IMG/VR virus record: IMGVR_UViG_3300046748_000031
Span: 1-25,124 of that record
Direction: 5' to 3' (one strand)
Length of the DNA: 25,124 nt
DNA from: a virus
The notes below the pieces were generated by a model that searched no databases, was not told where the DNA came from, and saw only the letters and a list, made by a program, of their open reading frames with translations. Below are positions 23,473 through 25,124 of the stretch, piece by piece. Every line of letters begins with the position of its first letter. The first letter of the stretch is position 1. Position numbers and translations under genes: made by a program.

Positions 23473-23967
23473 CTAATCGATAACGGTAATTTCAGATACG
23501 AATTGTCCAGTAGCTGTAGTACCCGCTCCACCAGCTGTTATGCCAATGACTGAGGCACTTGTGAGAGTTCCAGCCAAGGTATCTTTAGCACCAGATGCAA
23601 CTGCAGTAAGACTACTAAAGTTAGGGTTAGCACCAACAGTCGCCGCACCTGTGGGAACCGCATCAGCTTGAGTGTATGACTGGCTAAAGCTGAATGCCGC
23701 ACCTGCTGTGTCTTGTGTCGCTGCAATGACACCTGGTGAGTAGACACCTGATGCTATAGTACCAGCAGACACTGTGCCAGCCGTCGTTCCATCAGTTGTG
23801 TCTATGTTTGAGCCACTTATAGCGAAAGAAGAACCAATTCTTGAAGCTGTTGATCGTGCAGCGTCAACTGTGAGTTGCACACTAGAAGCGTGTTTAGTAA
23901 TAAGTCCACCAGCATTTGCTGCACTAGCGGTCATCAATAACATTATAATAGGAATTAGTTTCTTCAT
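23473..23967 (-). CDS. Exported protein of the minus-strand cassette, 164 residues
   Basis: A classical Sec signal peptide ('MKKLIPIIMLLMTASAANA', cleavage after residue 19) is followed by 'GGLITKHASSVQLTVDAARS'. The mature protein is Ala/Thr/Gly/Ser-rich and low in charged residues, with 'TAGTVSAGTIASGVYSPG', 'AGAAFSFSQSYTQAD' and an end 'GQFVSEITVID'. The composition suggests a beta-rich secreted or surface protein. It is the first gene of the cassette and lies 32 nt after a minus-strand late promoter, so it is expressed late, when virions form or cells lyse. An exported phage protein might sit in the periplasm or outer membrane, or be released. I cannot assign a reaction. Confidence 0.75.
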   Translation of the reverse strand: MKKLIPIIMLLMTASAANAGGLITKHASSVQLTVDAARSTASRIGSSFAISGSNIDTTDGTTAGTVSAGTIASGVYSPGVIAATQDTAGAAFSFSQSYTQADAVPTGAATVGANPNFSSLTAVASGAKDTLAGTLTSASVIGITAGGAGTTATGQFVSEITVID

Positions 23968-23999
23968 GAATATGCAAACTCTAGGGGATATTGTTTCCG

Positions 24000-24010
24000 T
24001 ATTTATTTAT
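24000..24010 (-). promoter_or_regulatory. Minus-strand late promoter (overlapping double ATAAATA)
   Basis: On the minus strand this reads ATAAATAAATA, two overlapping copies of the late motif. The downstream copy ends 32 nt before the ATG of the exported protein at 23967. It is the only late promoter seen on this strand and makes the secreted cassette an independent late unit. Confidence 0.7.
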
Positions 24011-24017
24011 TCAAGTT

Positions 24018-24036
24018 GCTTATGTTCACTATAAGC
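24018..24036. other. Short inverted repeat between divergent promoters
   Basis: GCTTAT (24018-24023) pairs with ATAAGC (24031-24036) around a 7-nt loop. It lies between the minus-strand late promoter and the plus-strand early promoter. It could be a weak hairpin or protein-binding site; it is short and AT-rich, so chance is possible. The rest of the 188-nt intergenic region (23968-24155) shows only the two promoters. Confidence 0.3.
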
Positions 24037-24096
24037 ATTTATTACATACAAAAATTCATTATATTATTGATAAGAAATACTTATATAGACCGTACC

Positions 24097-24125
24097 TTTA
24101 CAAAACTTTATCTTTGCTATATAAT
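24097..24125 (+). promoter_or_regulatory. Strong sigma70-type promoter for the hli cluster
   Basis: TTTACA (24097-24102, 5 of 6 to the -35 consensus) and TATAAT (24120-24125, perfect -10) are separated by exactly 17 nt. Transcription would start near 24132, about 24 nt before the first hli ATG. This is the best host-type promoter in the window and fits early expression by host RNA polymerase. Confidence 0.8.
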
Positions 24126-24155
24126 ATTGTTACATTACTTTACAAACCAAAGCAA

Positions 24156-24374
24156 ATGACTTCTTCAACTGCCAAAAGATACACTACTACCGAGTATGGT
24201 AAGCAAAACATGTTCGCAGCAGAGCCTCCTATACAGTACGTTGAGAACTACAAGGGATACGGACTAAATGCAGAGCAACTTAACGGTCGTCTAGCGATGA
24301 TCGGTTTTGTAGCAGCATTGACATCCTACATTTCATCTGGTAGTATATTCTTCTTTGGTACTTTCGGTATTTAA
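24156..24374 (+). CDS. hli: High-light-inducible protein (72 residues)
   Basis: I choose the ATG at 24156 because earlier in-frame starts lie upstream of the promoter. The product has a polar N-terminal half ('TSSTAKRYTTTEYGKQNMF') and a C-terminal membrane helix with the Hlip chlorophyll-binding signature 'AEQLNGRLAMIGFVAAL'. High-light-inducible proteins are one-helix relatives of plant light-harvesting proteins. They bind chlorophyll and carotenoid and protect photosystem II. Phage copies are thought to keep photosynthesis running during infection. The long N-terminal extension is typical of the larger Hlip type. Its stop shares one base with the next ATG (TAATG). Confidence 0.9.
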   Translation: MTSSTAKRYTTTEYGKQNMFAAEPPIQYVENYKGYGLNAEQLNGRLAMIGFVAALTSYISSGSIFFFGTFGI

Positions 24375-24526
24375 TGTCCAACCCTAACCAACTCTATGAT
24401 GATATGGAAAAGTTAAATGATCTCTATGAAGAGTTACTTTGGCACCATGATGACGAGTTGCAGTTCACCCATGATGGTGAACAAATTATAATCACAAACA
24501 AAACACAACAGGAACAAAAACAATGA
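24374..24526 (+). CDS. Small acidic hypothetical protein, 50 residues
   Basis: The reading frame starts inside TAATG at the end of the first hli gene and ends in ATGA overlapping the next hli start (24523-24526), so it is coupled on both sides. The product is acidic and helical ('YDDMEKLNDLYEELLWHHDD', residues 8-27), with a short strand 'EQIIITNK' and a Gln-rich end. It has no membrane helix and no Hlip motif. The tight coupling makes it a likely real gene. Its role within the hli operon is unknown. Confidence 0.65.
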   Translation: MSNPNQLYDDMEKLNDLYEELLWHHDDELQFTHDGEQIIITNKTQQEQKQ

Positions 24527-24630
24527 CAAACGAAGCAGAAAGATTTAACGGTTGGATGGCAATGCTAGGCGTTGTCGCAGCAATAGGTGCTTATGCAACC
24601 ACAGGACAAATCATTCCAGGTATATTCTAA
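24523..24630 (+). CDS. hli: Short high-light-inducible protein (35 residues)
   Basis: This minimal Hlip is almost only the chlorophyll-binding helix. It has 'EAERFNGWMAMLGVVAAIG' with the Glu, Asn and Met of the family signature, followed by 'TTGQIIPGIF'. The usual Arg of 'NGR' is replaced by Trp ('NGW'), which is notable because that Arg forms the helix salt bridge in the family. The end is almost identical to that of the Hlip at 24791, pointing to duplication. The start overlaps the preceding stop (ATGA), and the next gene begins directly after its stop. Confidence 0.85.
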   Translation: MTNEAERFNGWMAMLGVVAAIGAYATTGQIIPGIF

Positions 24631-24744
24631 ATGAAATATTGGAAAGAAGCAGAGCAAACTAATGGTCGCCTAGCGATGATGGGTTTCTTTGCACTCGTCG
24701 TAAACTATGGATTCACTGGTTGGATAATACCAGGAATCTTCTGA
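24631..24744 (+). CDS. hli: Short high-light-inducible protein (37 residues)
   Basis: The product shows the signature 'EAEQTNGRLAMMGFFALVV' with Glu, Asn, Arg and Met all present, then 'GFTGWIIPGIF'. It is a single-helix pigment-binding protein like its neighbours. The ATG abuts the previous stop with no gap, so translation is probably coupled. After its stop there is a 46-nt gap with no obvious promoter or terminator. Confidence 0.87.
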   Translation: MKYWKEAEQTNGRLAMMGFFALVVNYGFTGWIIPGIF

Positions 24745-24790
24745 TCTTAACAGGTCTCTTTCAATTCTACCCCTACTTAATCTAAGAAAA

Positions 24791-24934
24791 ATGACTAACA
24801 AAACAGAAACAAAAACAATCGAAAAGGAAAAGCAGATCGCAGAAACTATCAATGGTAGATTCGCAATGATCGGTTTGATAGCAGGACTAGGTGCTTACCT
24901 AACAACAGGTCAAATCATTCCAGGTTTCGTATAA
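24791..24934 (+). CDS. hli: High-light-inducible protein (47 residues)
   Basis: A charged N-terminus rich in Lys, Thr and Glu (1-18) precedes the Hlip helix 'AETINGRFAMIGLIAGLG' and the end 'AYLTTGQIIPGFV', which matches the end of the 35-residue Hlip. The family residues Glu, Asn, Arg and Met are intact. It lies 46 nt after the preceding hli gene and shares one base with the next ATG (TAATG). It probably helps protect the photosystems as the others do. Confidence 0.88.
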   Translation: MTNKTETKTIEKEKQIAETINGRFAMIGLIAGLGAYLTTGQIIPGFV

Positions 24935-25014
24935 TGAAAATCCTTATCCAGTTAATGTTCTTAGGAACAGTTGCAGCAGCAACAGCATACGCACCAGTCG
25001 TAGCATACGTATAA
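24934..25014 (+). CDS. Very small hydrophobic peptide, 26 residues
   Basis: The ORF starts in TAATG at the stop of the last hli gene and ends in TAATG at the next one, so it is coupled both ways. It encodes 'MKILIQLMFLGTVAAATAYA' plus six residues: one Lys and one membrane helix. It is either a single-helix membrane peptide like the small subunits of photosystems or a bare signal-peptide-like sequence. I recognise no specific photosystem subunit in it. The coupling and context support it being translated. Confidence 0.5.
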   Translation: MKILIQLMFLGTVAAATAYAPVVAYV

Positions 25015-25124
25015 TGACTTGTACATTGTTCACGATCAGGAGATCCACTCTAGTAAAACTATTCTTGGTAATCAACTTACCTTGGTTAGCAGTTTCTGCT
25101 ACAGCAGGATCCTTGATCAGTATA
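25014..25124 (+). CDS. Partial CDS with signal-peptide-like N-terminus
   Basis: An open frame begins in TAATG at 25014 and runs off the window edge after 37 codons. The start has basic residues ('IRRSTLVK', 8-15), then a hydrophobic stretch 'LFLVINLPWLAVSATAG', which looks like a signal peptide with cleavage near residue 31. The rest of the protein is outside the window, so its identity is open. Confidence 0.5.
   Translation, partial: MTCTLFTIRRSTLVKLFLVINLPWLAVSATAGSLISI

Noticed and set aside
23991-24155. Upstream extension of the first Hlip to give 127 residues
   Set aside because: The promoter (TTTACA/TATAAT) lies inside this stretch, and the Hlip-like sequence starts at 24156.

Overview
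The window looks like part of the genome of a T4-like cyanophage (marine cyanomyovirus) that infects Synechococcus or Prochlorococcus. The evidence is host-derived photosynthesis and carbon genes (a PcyA-type bilin reductase, a TalC transaldolase, a glutaredoxin and four high-light-inducible proteins), a run of very long tail-appendage genes, and repeated T4-type late promoters of the form NATAAATA placed 21-38 nt before gene starts. No tRNA, rRNA, CRISPR array or insertion sequence was seen, and no gene-free stretch exceeds 300 bases.

Bases 1-4020 hold small, tightly packed plus-strand genes: pcyA, a GIY-YIG-like protein with a GTG start, two unknown small genes, talC, glutaredoxin and a 50-residue Phd/YefM-like ORF. 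A GC-rich hairpin overlapping a sigma70-like promoter follows, then two conserved-looking unknown genes and a 2OG-Fe(II) oxygenase-like gene closed by an intrinsic terminator. Bases 4024-20794 are the adhesin and tail-appendage block: six genes of 776, 323, 682, 1208, 1435 and 1103 residues. Late promoters precede four of them; the 682- and 1435-residue genes follow their upstream neighbours within 1-11 nt. They share small interchangeable modules. One carries an I9-like propeptide, a subtilisin domain and a C-terminal cupredoxin-like domain. Another combines a propeller-like region, a LamG domain interrupted by a glycine-rich module, a jelly-roll-like segment and a second LamG domain.

Bases 20790-22279 hold a late operon of three small genes, mostly with membrane segments. 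It meets, with no gap, a minus-strand cassette (22280-23967) under its own minus-strand late promoter. All three cassette products look exported, with Sec-type signal peptides. The third has no normal start codon where its signal peptide should begin; at that spot a 27-codon cysteine-rich ORF with a good ribosome-binding site lies in another frame. This is the least explained part of the window.

Bases 24097-25124 hold a divergent plus-strand cluster behind a near-consensus host-type promoter: four hli genes, one small acidic ORF, a 26-residue hydrophobic peptide and a partial signal-peptide ORF running off the edge. The layout suggests host-like metabolic genes expressed early (sigma70-like promoters) and structural and exported genes expressed late (gp55-type promoters). 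Product names rest on motifs read by eye; no database search was possible.
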